Positions 44,913 through 57,931 of a stretch of DNA of 64,000 nt are shown one piece after another; the stretch's first letter is position 1, and each line of letters starts with the position of its first letter. The notes below the pieces were generated by a model, which was not told the origin of the DNA, searched no databases, and saw only the letters and a list, made by a program, of their open reading frames with translations. The stretch is from Rhizopus sp. PT2906. Lineage: Eukaryota; Mucoromycota; Mucoromycetes; Mucorales; Rhizopodaceae. The stretch is from contig JAMYHX010000134.1 of assembly GCA_025529335.1 (NCBI GenBank), positions 1-64,000 of the forward strand, written 5' to 3'. Position numbers and translations under genes: made by a program.

Positions 44913-47900
44913 TCATGTATTCAAAATATCCCATGCGACTGCCGCATAATCAACAGATTCAATTTCTAAAGCCCGGAGTTTTGGTTTTGGTCTTTCCAAT
45001 GTACTTTGTGCGGCTCTTTCTTCAGACATATGCTCACAATATATGAAAATAGATCCCTTTTTGGCATTGTAAAATATTGATTGTAGTTCTTTTTGATCGT
45101 TGCTTGAGGTATATGAAATCATGCCGTGTTTAGCAACGTACTGCTTGAAGCACTCTTGTGATTCCTGATTCAGCTGCAGCATACGAAAAACAAGGCGCTC
45201 CCCTTCGACGCAGACGGTTCCAGGTATTGTCCCGTCACTGATGTCCACTTCAGCATTAGCGAACAGTACATAACCCGGATCGGTATGACAATTTGTACAT
45301 TCGTTTTCCTTATAAACTGAACGGCATCTTGTGCATCTTGCTGTTGTATAGAATTTGACGATGTTGGTTATAGAACATAATATTCGATGGACACCGTGCA
45401 TATGATCGTTACATTCGTATGGAACAAAGCATGATAAACTCGTTGTCGTTTTATAGGATGATGTCACAGAGGGTTCACGTAGAGAATTTGTGTTGACTAC
45501 CTCTACAGTGGAATGTTTATCCGCCTTGTAAAACGTTTTCCCTCTAATGTCACCGATTTTCTTTAATGTTACATGTTTAATGATCACATAGGCACCAGGG
45601 ATTAATCCTAGAGGGTATCTTACGCGATCCAAATCAAGGTATATACCTACTGTTTCAAGAGTATAGGGTTGGCGAAGGCGTACGTATAGTTTTCGTTTAG
45701 ATACGCCTGTTCCTACTTTAAATTTTCCAAACATCGCTGCTGCATTCTCTGTCCCAGTCAACCCTGTGTCGCGCTCTATTTGAAAACTCTTGTCGACTAT
45801 GATTCCCTTTACGCTGATACGATTGCTTGGTCCAGCCTGCACATTTACTAGCTCAGAGATATCATGAATTACATTTGAAAGACGAGGGGTTTCTGTTGCG
45901 ATTTCACTATAGTAAAGTTTGATGCAAGATGATGGGCCAAATCCGTCCTCCACTTGAATATGAATAGGATAAAATGCATGCTCTTGTACATCTAGTTCTT
46001 GAGAATAGCTGTTGAGTGGCCCTCTGAGTATATACCATCGGTCTGGTTTTAATCTTGGTTTGTACTTTAGGCTTCCCTTTCTTGAACTGAGTCTTAGCAT
46101 ATAGTGTCTTTTGTTAACTGATGAATAATTTAGGGTATATGCATCACAATCAATACTTGACTCTAGCCATGAATTGGTTTGTGTTAGCTTTGTAGGATAA
46201 ATACGTAGTATATAAATGACGTGGTACACGCTGTCACTTAGCTGCTGCTGATGTAGTTCGTTTGGGACAGAGAAACGCGAGATGCCATGGGAGCTAATCA
46301 GTGGGCGACAAAAGAACGTCAACTTGACATGACCATATGTCTCAACAAGAAAGATATCATCATTGGCGCAGATCAAGTGTTCAAAAGTGACTGAGCTGCT
46401 TTCGTTAATATTAGAATACAGCATATCTTCCTTAATGTAACGAACTCGCTTGAGCAAGTATAGGCCTTCTTGTAGCCATTCTTCTGCTTGATTAGAGATG
46501 AGAATGGGCATCTGGTGATTATCATCCATGAAATACAATGTACCGTCATATGCAGCAAGAATAAGTCCCAAGGCACTGTAACCAAAGGAGTGCTCATTAA
46601 ATTCGGCGGTAAATAGGGGAACCGGAAGAAAATTTGAGCCACCAGTAGATCCTATACTTGATAGAGGGCTTGATTCTTTGGCGGTTGTTTGCAGGTGCGG
46701 TAGTATGGAAGATAGTGTCGAGAATGATCTCAGGCAAATGGTATAGTTATTCAAGCTTTCTTTTGTATTGTAAACGTCATCTAAGATAGTACATCCAGCG
46801 TCATGTTTGAGAAACTTTACGATGTGATTTTCATACGCTGATCCAACGCTTCTGAATAAGTGATGCTCAAGACTACATGCTAGTTTGAAGGGTTCCAGGA
46901 CTATCTTTAATTCCGTTTTCAAGAAGGCGAATATTTCCATAACATGCAGTAACCTTGGAGTATTCATATAAAGCAATTCATTGGCAGAAAAGGGCCAGCG
47001 CGTGGTCTGCATAAGTTCGCAATGGTCTGGGAAACAATTAATTTGTACATGACTTTTATAGCAGGCAACAATAACACTGTAGCTGGGCCTTAGGCCAATT
47101 TCCCACAGGTGCTGAAAGAGATAGCTATCTGCTCCGTCTTCTGGCTGCACATGTATCTTATGCACATGATCTAGTCTAAGCAAGGTTGATACGCGAAATG
47201 GGCGAGCTCTATCGTACTTGGGAGTGTTGAATAAGCAAATGATTTCCCCATTTTCTATTTCGTATATTCCAAGGGAAATATCAACTACACGTTTGATCTG
47301 GCAGTCTATGCTTATAGTGCCATCAAGTGCTTCCGAATGAATTATTGGCGGACGTGTTGGGCTATATGTTCTGTAGTGATAAGTGGAGATCATTTGAACG
47401 GAGGACATAATGTTGTCATATATAAACACTGGCACATTCTGCTCAAGTGTATCAAGAATTGAGCTGGCTGGCGTAGAATGTATGTGCTGAAAGGCGTAAA
47501 AGCATCCAATTCTAAACATGGGATAGTATTCGACCAAGCTTATTTCTTTGAAAAATATTGTGATTGAAGCAGACAAGTCTTCTTCCGGAGCAAGCTGAAT
47601 GAAGAAGGTTGCAGGGCAGTCAGGTTGATCGTACAGTCTGGAGATAGCCGTTACTTTTCCTAAAACATGAACAGATTCGCCTACAGAAGCTGTTTGTAGT
47701 AGCTATATATAAAAGATAAGTCATTTTCTCTATAAACGCGTGCACAGCCATTCATTATGCCAACACATACCTGATCAGGAGTAACTAATGATGGATTACA
47801 TATCAAAGAGTCTGTGAATTTTTGATCATCCAATTGTAAGCACTCTTCGAGTAAAGAGAGAGTTGTGTCGTCTATTCGATATACATGCTTCAAACTGAAT

Positions 47901-48172
47901 TCCAAGTAACTAACATCGGTTTCACTACAGCTAATGTAGTTCCAACAAGTGATCATGACTTGGCAATGTAAGATCTCTTTTCGCATAATGTCTACATTGC
48001 AAGGCAGTGAATATTCTCCGTCGAGATCTGTGAATAATATAGTGCCCATTCGATTGCCACATGTCTTGTCATCAGGCACGATGCTTAATCTGCCAATCAA
48101 GCCAACCTGCTCGATCGAGGAAGTAGTACTGTGACCTAATAGCAACAGGTCTTCTACAGTAAGCGAATTCAT
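44913..48172 (-). CDS. CTC1-like protein, large OB-fold subunit of the CST complex
   Basis: CTC1 with STN1 and TEN1 binds single-stranded telomeric DNA and recruits DNA polymerase alpha-primase for C-strand fill-in. Two exons: 48172-47771 and 47702-44913; 1063 residues. The N-terminus reads as an OB-fold (SVGESVHVLGKVTAISRLYD... then FFIQLAPEE). The C-terminal third has the features I associate with CTC1: VRYPLGLIPGAYVIIKHVTL, an OB strand, and a zinc ribbon with Cys924, 927, 936 and 939 (CTRCRSVYKENECTNC) inside the last OB-fold, followed by GYVLFANAEVDISDGT. The length is close to vertebrate CTC1. The zinc-ribbon-in-OB arrangement is also found in RPA70, but the length and the LGLIPGA motif favour CTC1. 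It is not obviously related to Cdc13 of budding yeasts. The stop lies about 100 bases from that of the NBR1-type gene. Confidence 0.75.
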
Positions 48173-48577
48173 CCTGCCGAAGCAAGAAAATAAGACATCA
48201 ACATGATGGATTGTATGAAATATAATGTGACTTGCGTATAATGAAGTGAAATGAAGATCAACAAGTCACTTCAAAAAAGGGAATACGCATGAAAAAGAAA
48301 CCGCAGGAGTGACACAAAAAGTAAAATAAGCTCTATTATCTATTAGGAACGATTTAAATAAAAGGTAGATATTTTATACTTTATATGCCTGAAGAAGAGC
48401 TTATCTGAAAGATGTTCATAGTCATAATAAAGCAAATGTAGTTATTGTATTGTTGTTTTAATGAAGTAACAAGAAGGCGCTTGGTACCAAAAACGCGCAT
48501 GTACAGTAGATAGCCCTAAAAGTCAAGCTGCAGTAATGTCTTATTATGTTGTGGTTTTCAGGACTAGAAAGCATTGT

Positions 48578-48913
48578 TCAAGATTTATTATCAACACTTT
48601 TACCTTGTCTTTGCTGTTGTTCTTCAAAAGCTTTACCCAGTCTTTCCAGACGCTTCGTCTCCTTTAGTGCTTCACTAGAGTCGTCAGACTGACTGAATAA
48701 AGATAAAGAATGTAACATATTCCACTATTTTGATATAAGGGAATTAGAACGGCCAAACATAAAAATAGAAGTTAAAGCTATTTTGCGTGTCCTAAATAAA
48801 AAAGTACGGCTTATATAGAAATGCACCCAATCTAATGTTGAAATGAAGGCCATCAGAGTTAGATTAGGAATGACATTCAACTCATTCTCATTTTTATGAA
48901 TTGCATCATTCAT
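48578..48913 (-). CDS. Possible small gene with in-frame TAG
   Basis: A continuous 112-codon frame runs from ATG (48913-48911) to TGA (48580-48578), broken only by a TAG at codon 63 (48727-48725). The N-terminal half has a hydrophobic stretch near 18-55 and Arg-rich segments. The C-terminal half is hydrophilic and helical (SSEALKETKRLERLGKAFEE), as in small mitochondrial or assembly factors. An intron ending at CAAAATAG, with the TAG as acceptor, is an alternative; I could not find a donor that keeps a convincing frame. No family recognised. Confidence 0.25.
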
Positions 48914-49018
48914 CTTCACAAGGAATTATATGATTTCAAGTCCTGTGATGTTTCTGAAGTAACAAACAGCGATGTTTTACTGTTTTTGCAGCATCTCAAC
49001 GTTCATTTTCATCCATAG

Positions 49019-49198
49019 CCTTCTCTTCTTCATGCAGTTGAAAAACTCCGCACAGGAGTAACCGTTGTCGATCAAGAGATTATGTTTATGGCGATTGTGG
49101 AGCCATATAGTCAGGGGAAAGTAATGTATATTCACACTGAAATAAGTGCGAGTACCATCCCATCCCTTTTATAGGCCATTGTCTGTGATGATTCATGA
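49019..49198 (+). pseudogene. Orphan pair of C-terminal exons, unrecognised
   Basis: After an acceptor-like CCATAG the frame 49019-49120 reads PSLLHAVEKLRTGVTVVDQE and so on. A 54-nt intron with GTAATG donor and TTATAG acceptor joins it to 49175-49198, ending AIVCDDS and TGA. I found no upstream exon or start codon that fits, so this may be the surviving 3-prime end of a gene. Function unknown. Confidence 0.25.
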
Positions 49199-51235
49199 AG
49201 AAGCAATGGTTCAAAGCGTAAACCCAAGCAGGAAGAAGGGCCTGTTTTTTTTGAGTTTAAAACTTCTTCGGTAGGATGGTGACTCCTTATAAATTGTCAT
49301 GGTTTTAAAAGTTTATAACATTCGCGAAATGAAATTGTCCATAAGCAAAGACTTGGTGTTGAAAATGGATATCTATATATATTTCCGATTTTAGATTATA
49401 TACTATCGCAAAGCAAACGGGATACAAGAAGCATTTGAGATAATGGCTAGGCCAGGCTTCTAGACATCGCACGCTCTGTTTCTGTACGATATGTTATGAA
49501 GAATAGTATTAAAAACAAGAAAAAAAAACCAGTAAGAGGAAAGCCAGAGGCTTTGTTGCAATTGATTTAGATTTTAAACTTTCATTGTGAGTTCGTAGTT
49601 TGTTCTGTGATTTATTAAATCGTGCACAGTCATTCATGAATAAGATAGTTTAATCGATAACGTAATGGATAAGATAAACTGGTCTGAATCAAGCAAAGAG
49701 ATGATTATTATTGTTTGAATATCCACATGTAGAGTAGGAAGGGTTCAAAAGCAAGGTTGAACAGAATTAGGAAATGGAACCTCCTTGATGTAATGCCCAG
49801 CCTTAACGAATGCTGTATAAAATACAACCATTAATATGGACTATAATATAAATTGTTTAAAAGATGCTCATAAGCTAGAATAATAAATCCAAATCTATGC
49901 TGTGTATGGTTCATTTAACTATTGTATTGTTTTCTTAAGGAAGAGTATAATATCGTATATTTTCTTTTTTTTTGCTTGTTTACTCTATTATAAATTACTT
50001 TAAAGGGACGCGCGACTCTTTGGAAGACTGCTTTAATGTTTGATAAATATTTATTAATACATTTTCTTAGTAATACATAATGAATCCACCAATATCTCCT
50101 AAAGGATTGTTGAAGACGTAACAAAAGTATAAAATAATATACTTTCATGTTATTATTTATTCTTGGAACTTATCAAAGAATTTTGATTCAACCGAGTAGC
50201 AGCCTTCATTCCCTTTTTTTTGTTGTTTTTGATTCAGTACGATACGCTTTTTATCACAATAAAGATATATTTTCCTAGAAACAACATCTTAATAATCTAT
50301 GTTTCAATAGTTTGTTATGATCTATAGAGAAATCTTGTTTTTTTTTAGCTTATAATGCCACAATTCACTGTGTATAATGGCATGGATCAAAATGACTGTA
50401 AGGAAATTAATGCAAAATAATTGGCTTCTTTTTTAAATTTACACTGTGTATAAACACTTAAACTTTTCGGTACTTTAATATAAGTAGACCTTTGACGCAT
50501 TTCTCGAGAAAGATAGAGAGCAAGTATTGTGAATCATATTGAAATATCTATTTTATAATACATCTTTTTTGCTTTCCTCATATTATTAATATTCCTCGAG
50601 CAAAACATATAATAAGCCAACTATGCAAACTCTATGATTTGCTTTTAATTTTGAATAGCTATAAATTGATAAGCGATTTTGTTTCAAACATGTTTGTCCC
50701 TAATCAAAAGATGCGTTACACATGCACCTTTTACAAAATATAAAAGTAGTACCCTATAAGTTCTGTTCACTCTGTGACTTATTAATCCGTTACAATCAGA
50801 GTAAACTATGTTTATAATTCATTACTTTGTATTAGAGAATACAGACAACTATCACTTAGAGACGCTATTTACATGTATTACATAATAAAGACATATAAGA
50901 ATAAAAATGAGCATATTTCCTTTCAGTCCTTCTCTAAAATACACTTGATATAATTCTACTATGAATCATAGCATCTTACAATTTATTCTATCAGAAACTA
51001 GCAAAGGATTGAAATCAAGGGAAAAAAGGGGCCACTGTTCTATTTGTTGATCTGACTGTTACTAAAAAAAGAAGCAGCGGTGATACAAAGTACAATAAAA
51101 ATATTCCACATCTATTGTACCCTGGTAGCACAAGCTTTTATTGTCGTATTACCAGCGAGTACGATGTCTTCTCCTTCTCACACTTTCACACTATATTTCC
51201 TTTCTTTCTTTTATTCTTTCCTTTTCTTTAAATCC
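49199..51235. other. Large intergenic region
   Basis: About 2 kb, very AT-rich, with only chance-like short frames (for example a basic minus-strand frame at 49915-50148). No RNA gene, repeat family or coding exon supported. The right end carries a pyrimidine-rich leader before the surface-protein gene. Confidence 0.5.
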
Positions 51236-52344
51236 ATGCGATTACAGTTGTCTTCAAAATTGTTGCTTATATTTTTACAAGCACTATTGTTATTATTATG
51301 TACAGTGGACTGTCAGTCACTTCCACTGGAAATATCTAATACATCAAAAGAACCATCAAAAACACCAGCTTCGACCACACCTCCAGTTATAGTACCAACA
51401 GTTGCACCATCTTCAACCACAACCACAACCACAACCACTGTTGCTCCTCCTCCCCCTCCACCATCTTCATCCGCTCCTACCACAACTACTCTATCTACCC
51501 TAGCACCTTCTAGCTCTGCTTCCAGTAGCATCGTATTACCTCCATCAACTACAACTACAGTCGCTTCTTCAAGTGCCAGGCCTTCATCTACCACTACAAC
51601 CCTGTCAAGCACCTCTTCCTCCAGCTCAACTACAACTAGCACAAAATCCGCTACTTCTTCAGCTCCATCCGCCTCTAACTCTTTACCCTCTCAGCCTCAA
51701 GACACTACTCCCATTATCGTTGGTTCTGTTGTTGGTGGTGTAGGTAAGAAACAAAAAAGAGAGAAAGAAAAAAAAATATACATTTGTCCTTTTAAGTCTA
51801 ATTTTTTTTTTAAATTACAGTCGGCCTTGCATTAATCGGTGGTATTATCGCATGTATTAGTCGTCGTGGTGGATGTACTAAGAGAAGAGATCGCAAGAAG
51901 AAACCTGAATTTGAAGATTATGGATTGGGTGATTTCCCGCCACACCAAAACATTGCTCCAGCTGCTACAGTCACTGCTGCCACTAAGCCTCTCTCTCCTA
52001 CTATACCAAGATTAAATGATCAGGGTAACTATTATAATGAAGATTATAATAACTATGGCTATCAACAAGGAGATTATGGCATGCAAAACCCACAACATGG
52101 AGGTTACTATTATCCTCAAATGCATCAACAAGAGTATTATGATGATAATGGTTATTATTATGACACTAGTTCAGGTATGGGTTCTACTGCTGTATATTCC
52201 CCACAACAACCCATGCACCAAGGATATAACGCTCAAGGTTACGCTCCAAATAATATGGTGCCTCAAGGTGTCCATCAACAAGATATTTATAAGCCAGATG
52301 ATACAAAGGTTCCTGTTCACACTGGTGGTGGACAGTCCAAATGA
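51236..52344 (+). CDS. Mid2/WSC-style single-pass surface protein
   Basis: Exons: 51236-51743 and 51821-52344; 343 residues. A signal peptide at 1-26 (MRLQLSSKLLLIFLQALLLL...) precedes a Ser/Thr/Pro/Ala ectodomain of about 130 residues that is likely heavily O-mannosylated. One membrane helix at about 160-182 (IIVGSVVGGVGLALIGGIIA, split by the intron) is followed by a basic stop-transfer stretch (RRGGCTKRRDRKKK). The cytosolic tail of about 150 residues is rich in Tyr, Gln, Gly and Asn (YYNEDYNNYGYQQGDYG). This layout matches fungal cell-wall stress sensors such as Mid2 and Wsc proteins, but there is no WSC cysteine domain, and the ectodomain is shorter than usual. Function as a wall sensor is inference from architecture. 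The start after the last upstream pyrimidine run gives the cleanest signal peptide. Confidence 0.8.
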
Positions 52345-52656
52345 TAGAATATGCAATGGTCATTAATTCTCTTTATATAATTTTATCTAATACTATTAAA
52401 GTTACTGTTTTTTATATTTAATACAAAATGAGAGATATTTATATTTATTACATAAGTTAAAGGGGCATAAGTTACATAAATATTTATAATAAGGAAGGGT
52501 GCTTTTAAATATATGTTGTTTTTTTTTTTACAAATTAGGAATTAAGGATGGGGATAGTATGCAAATAAAATAAAAAGCTTATTCTAATAACAAATTTACA
52601 AATAAAGAGTGAGTAACATATACAAAATAAATAAGTATAAAATATAAATAAATAAA
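52345..52656. other. Intergenic between convergent genes
   Basis: About 310 AT-rich bases between the surface-protein stop and the Sel1-repeat stop. Nothing recognised. Confidence 0.4.
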
Positions 52657-55600
52657 TTAGTTTCGTTCGTCTGAGCAATCAGACCTGAATCCCATAACAC
52701 TGCATTGAGTCTCTTTTGCATGCTTACGGGCTTCCATCGCGCGTTGCTTGTACGCATGTGCTTCTTCAAGATTGATTTCCTGTCCAAGTAAACCTAGTTC
52801 ATAGCATTTACCAATGTATTCTAATGCCTCAGGGTCATCCAACATTTCGGCGTTTCTCCAGTAATCAAAGGCCGTTTCGTATTCACCCTTCTTCTCAAAA
52901 TATTTGGCTAGAACAATCATCGCTTTCAGTTCACTGTTGTTATTCTCTTCAATGAGTATCTCGAGACCTCTTTTTTCACTTTCTGAGCTGTGAGGGTCCA
53001 CCCAGTTGTTGAGTAGATAAACACCGACTTTAAATTTGGCGTCTCTGTTGCCTAGGTTGTATGACATCAGGAACCAGTCATAGGCAGCCTTTCGAAGTGA
53101 ATTGGTAGGTCTAAGGCCCGATAAAGCTAGATTCGTCTCTTCCAAACAACCAAGAGCATACTCAGCAATACCATCTTGAGTACCAAGAGATCGTGCTTTT
53201 GTATACCAGCGCTTAGCCTCAGCAAGATTTTGCTCCACAGAGAGTCCCTGTTCATAAAAGGTGCCAATCTTGATCATGGTCAAAAGATGCCTTGGGTTCT
53301 TTTCATAGGCACGTGTGTAATAGCTGAGCGAAGTTTCGTAATTCTGGCCCATCTTGTAAACAACTTGGTCCTGAACAACACCGATAAATCCAGTAAAGTA
53401 AAGTTCACCCAGTTGATAGCTTGCATCACCACAGCCCAAAAAGTGTGCCTCTAGTAGGTCTTCTACGCCTTCTTCGTATAAACCAGCCTTCATTTCCAAC
53501 ATGCCTAGTTCATAAAAGGCAGGGCCATGATTTCGACTAGCGGCCAAACGAAGATAATCAGCAGCATTTTTTAAATTGGAAGCGGCGCCTTCTTGTCGAA
53601 CTGCAGTTTGCATCTTCTTCTTGATCATGTACTTGGCGTAGTAATAGCATGCTTCTGTATGACCCAAATTAGCAGCTTTGCGGAAGTAAGTGATTGCCTT
53701 TCCTAATGATTCAGGTGTGCCTTGAGATTCATAGTACTGAGCAAGCTTGAATGTAGCGTCCTTGTTGTTGTGGGCAGCATTATAAAGCGTAGGAAACAAG
53801 TCGGCTGCATTGGTGGATCCGTTTCGTTGAGATATCTCTGCTAGCTTTTCGTACATTTCGTTACTCTTCAAGAAAGCACAGGCCTTATTATAGTACTCCA
53901 TTGCCGTAATATCGTCTTTAGAAACTCCATGGCCAAGTTCAAAGCATTGTCCTAAGCGGAATTGACCGTAGCTGAGTATCATGCGAGCATTATAATCAAG
54001 TGAGTGGTCTGTTTCAAATGGAGCCATAAGCGCTGAAAGGCGTCTAATAGTCTGAGTTTTACGATTAGCAGGATACTTCATCTCGTAATACAAGAGCATA
54101 ATTTGGCTTAGAGGCTCATGTGGAATCTCACGTAACCAGTCAACTGCTTGGCGCTCCATATCATACAAGCTGTAAGTAATAGCAGCAGCCAACTTCATTT
54201 GTATAAACTCCTTTGGGTAATCTTCCGCGGGATTCTTCATTCGAGTAGAGCGTAGAAAAACCGTAGTTTCAGTTACTCTTCCTTGAAAATTGATCAATGT
54301 CTTGTTACTTTCTTCTACAAAAGTGAAGCATGCATCAGCCAGATCTTCTTTTCCTTTAGAAGTACCATAGAGATAGCCTAGTTCAAGGCGAGCTAGAACA
54401 TGGTCAAGTTTGCAAGATTTGGATAAATAAGCTTCAGCTTTTTCTCTGTTATTCAGAATGTTGGAATTATGAAGTATTACGAGACCTATATGACAAATTT
54501 AAAGTTAGTTATCCAAATAAGGCACTGATTTCTTTCTTGGTTAGTTACCTTTGTAGTACAATAGATCAGCTGTTGCTTCTTTTGTTTCTCTGCTTTCACC
54601 AAGCTTTTTAAGTAAATTCTCCAGCATGTTTAGTTGCGACTCCAATTTCTTATCTTGATAAGACTCATAGTACGTTTTGACAAGCTTTGATCGAATGTTG
54701 ACCTCCAGTAAAGCATCAGGTGCATTATCAGCTGTCTGATCATTATTTGCCTTATAGCGTAGGGCATCTTCATACAGCGAAATGGCCGATGACTTGTTGC
54801 ATTCTTTACATATTTCTTTTTCATGACATCTGGCTAAATTAAGTGTTAATTTATGCACGTCCTCTGTAACTATATCTACGATCTTACCAAGCAAGAAATA
54901 GGGCAAAAACAAGTTCTTTCCATTAACACCAACCATTTCCTGAAGATAGTTGAATACCATGTCTTTACTTCGTGCCTTTCCTTGATTCTCTAGCAACACC
55001 AGCTTAGCAGCTTCTAGACGAGCTACCCAACCGGCTGTCTCGTTCACATTATTGAATCTAGCTATTTCTAAATACTTTTTGAGAGCAAGTGATTTTTTGC
55101 CACAAGCATTCAAAAATTGTGCAAATGCAACGCTCATTCTGCATAAATCTGCGTTAGTCTTTGTTTGTGCAACTGTTTGAGTAATCTTACTTTTGGGTAT
55201 TTGGGCCTTCTGATCGCTGAAAAATTTCTATTGTTCTTGAAACGTCATTCGCAGTCATCTTTGGGATAAATGTACATACGAATCTGCCTGACTTGTGATC
55301 TGCGAGTTCCAAGGCTTTCCAAAGACAATGTAATGCAAATCGAGTTTTAACGTCAGTATTGTTGTATGATTCTTCTTTAGCCATTTGGTACATGCTCCAA
55401 AGAGCTTGGTGGTTACTTGCTGAGCTTCTCAGGATGGGTTCGTAAGATTCAGATGGGTCAGTGAGCTTATTGATGACTAAGGCAAGCATACGGTAGGCTG
55501 CGGGATTCTGTGCAGATGCATTGCGGTTGAGCTCGTTGTAAAGTTGCTTTACATTAATTGAACTGTACTGAGTATTGCCCTTGACGAAATAGTCAGCCAA

Positions 55601-57931
55601 ATAGAGAATAGCTTCGGTGTTGTTATGTCTTGCTGCTAAGCTAAAGTACTCAAATGCCGTTTCAAGATTGCGCGTAACAGGTGCCAAACCATGAAAATAG
55701 TAAATGCCCACTTGCGTTTGAGCTTCCACATGATTTAAACTAGCCGCTTTGAAGAAGAACTGGAAAGCATCTTGACGTTGGAACTGCTGATGAGTAACTT
55801 CGCCATCTCTAAGCATGAGGCCCACCTTGTATAGTGACTTGACATTGTTCATCTGAGCACCTTTCAAGAAATAATGAAATGCCTTGTTTACATCCTTTGT
55901 AGCAATCGTAGAGTTATCGTGAGCCAGAACGCCTTCATAGTAGGCCCAGGCAAGCCAATAATGAGCCTCTGGGTAGTTGTGCTGGTCAGACAACTTTTGC
56001 AAGAGCTGCACAGCGTATTGAGGGTTCTTCTCGGCGCCACCAATACCGTTGAATGTCCAAATGGCGATGCGGACCGTAGCCTCACACCGTATAGAAGCGA
56101 TGTTCCAATTTTTCTCGTCATACGACGTTGGGTTGAAGTTCATGACCGATACAAATTCTTGATAAGCAATTTCTGGATTTATTTTCATGAACAGCAGACC
56201 ACGAGACAGCTTGGCGGCAATGCTATCTTTGTATCTTTCAAAGATTTGGGCAGCTTCCATTCGATCAATGGTACAGCCTAGACCAAGGATGAACATTTGA
56301 CCAAGAATAATATTGGCGACTTCGTCACCACAGTCGGCAGCTTTTTTAATGTACTGAAAGGCAACTTCGGGTTTCTTGGGTGTACCAATGCCTAAAAGGA
56401 AGAATAAGCCTAACTTTCGGAGAGCTAGAGTGTTCTTGATAGGCAGTCCACGATCATCTGTCTGTGTAAAATTGGCAGCCTCAGCAACATATTGAAATGC
56501 AGCGTCTTCATTGCCAGCTTTCAAGTGAATGATACCAATGACGTATTTTGTAAGACCATATATAGGGCTAGCAGAAGACAGTCTGACACGCTGGCCATAT
56601 TTTGCTGCGGTTTGGAATTGCTGTTCTTGATCATAGTAGGTAGCTAATAGAAAAGATGCAAGCGAATGACCCTAAAAAGGAAAGTAGTGAGTGTGCGAGT
56701 TTTTCCCTAAAGCCACACTTGTCCCTCCATTCCCCCGCACTAAATAGCTCGAGGGGAACACAGGAGTAAGGGGCAAAGTTCCTTGTGTTACCTGATTAGA
56801 AGCTTCAATTAATGCTTTAATGGCATCTTCTGCCTTGAATGTAGATACATGGTGATAAAGGACAGTGATAGCAAATGATACTTTGGCTTCCACCAAGCCA
56901 GCCATGGCAGCTTCATGATACAATTGGCATGCCTGATCAAGGTTGCCACGTTCTTGCGTATATATGCCCAAGATGTAAGTAGCGTGAGCATTTCCATTCT
57001 TTTGAGCGTCACAAAGATAGATTAAACCTTGCTGTTGGTGATGGCTGTAGCGGTCATCGTCTTCGTTGTATTCTGCCTCATAGAGCATTCTTCCTGCGCG
57101 GTATTGAGCAAACGAGATTAAGGTTTTTGTACGAGGATTCAAGTCTTGGTATACTTGGCTACCGTGTGCTGCTATGGCCTCAAAGAGTTCAAAAGCATGT
57201 GCAGGGCTGTAGCCTTTGTTTAGAGGAGATAGGTAATAAAGGGCCTGTGTATAAAGATTACAAAAGTAGCGCTCGTAATTGGACTTTGAGATGGCCAGGT
57301 GCGTATCAAAAATAATCTTGGGCGTACCACCACCCATACTGTCAGCGTGATGAGCGGGTGGGTCTAGGTCAGCAATCTGATATTGTCTAACATCAGATTG
57401 TACAAGACTTGATCTACTGGATGACTGCGCACGAACTGCTATTTTAGGACTATCGAACGAATACGTGGTAATTTCTGAACGAGAATCTGACGAGATGTGT
57501 GAGAACAGAGCCTCCTCCAGAGTCATGTTTGCAGAAGAGGTAGCTGAGGAAATAGTCGAGTATTCGTCTGAGGATTGGCGGTAAGCTCTGTTGACGCATT
57601 GCTCGAGTTTATTAATGTAATCTTGTGTTTTTGGCAGATCGCCCTGAATGTTTATAAATCGACCCATATCTGACTCTTCATTAGCCTCACTTGTTATCGT
57701 AGGCGGCGGTGGTTGAGATTGCGGTGGTTGCGACGGTCGATCGAGAATTAAATCCTTTTTTGGTGATTGTGTCTCCAGTGACTGCTTCCGTGATGATTCA
57801 ATGATGTTATCGTGTAAAGGCGTTGTTATGTTGTCAATTGATTTCGTAGGCTTTTGTATTGGTTTTGCTGTAGGTTTCTTTTGTTTTGGTGAGAATAAAC
57901 TCACCATACGTGATAGTATACTCTTTGCCAT
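52657..57931 (-). CDS. Large Sel1-repeat (HCP-like) protein
   Basis: Four exons: 57931-56792, 56671-55191, 55138-54549, 54485-52657; phases consistent; 1679 residues. The first 200 residues are basic then Ser/Pro-rich and probably disordered. From about 215 to the end the protein is an almost unbroken array of Sel1-like helical hairpins of about 36-44 residues, recognisable by A-x-x-x-LG-x-x-Y/F and A-x-x-Y/W-x-x-A-A phrases (HATYILGIYTQERGNLDQA; KPEVAFQYIKKAADCG; KAITYFRKAANLGH). There is no kinase, membrane or signal segment. Sel1 arrays are protein-binding scaffolds; in fungi they occur in chitin-synthase regulators such as Skt5/Chs4 and in ER quality control. This one is longer than any of those and lacks the C-terminal CaaX of Skt5, so I do not assign a role. 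The four pieces could be two genes, but every junction keeps frame and repeat register. Confidence 0.85.
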
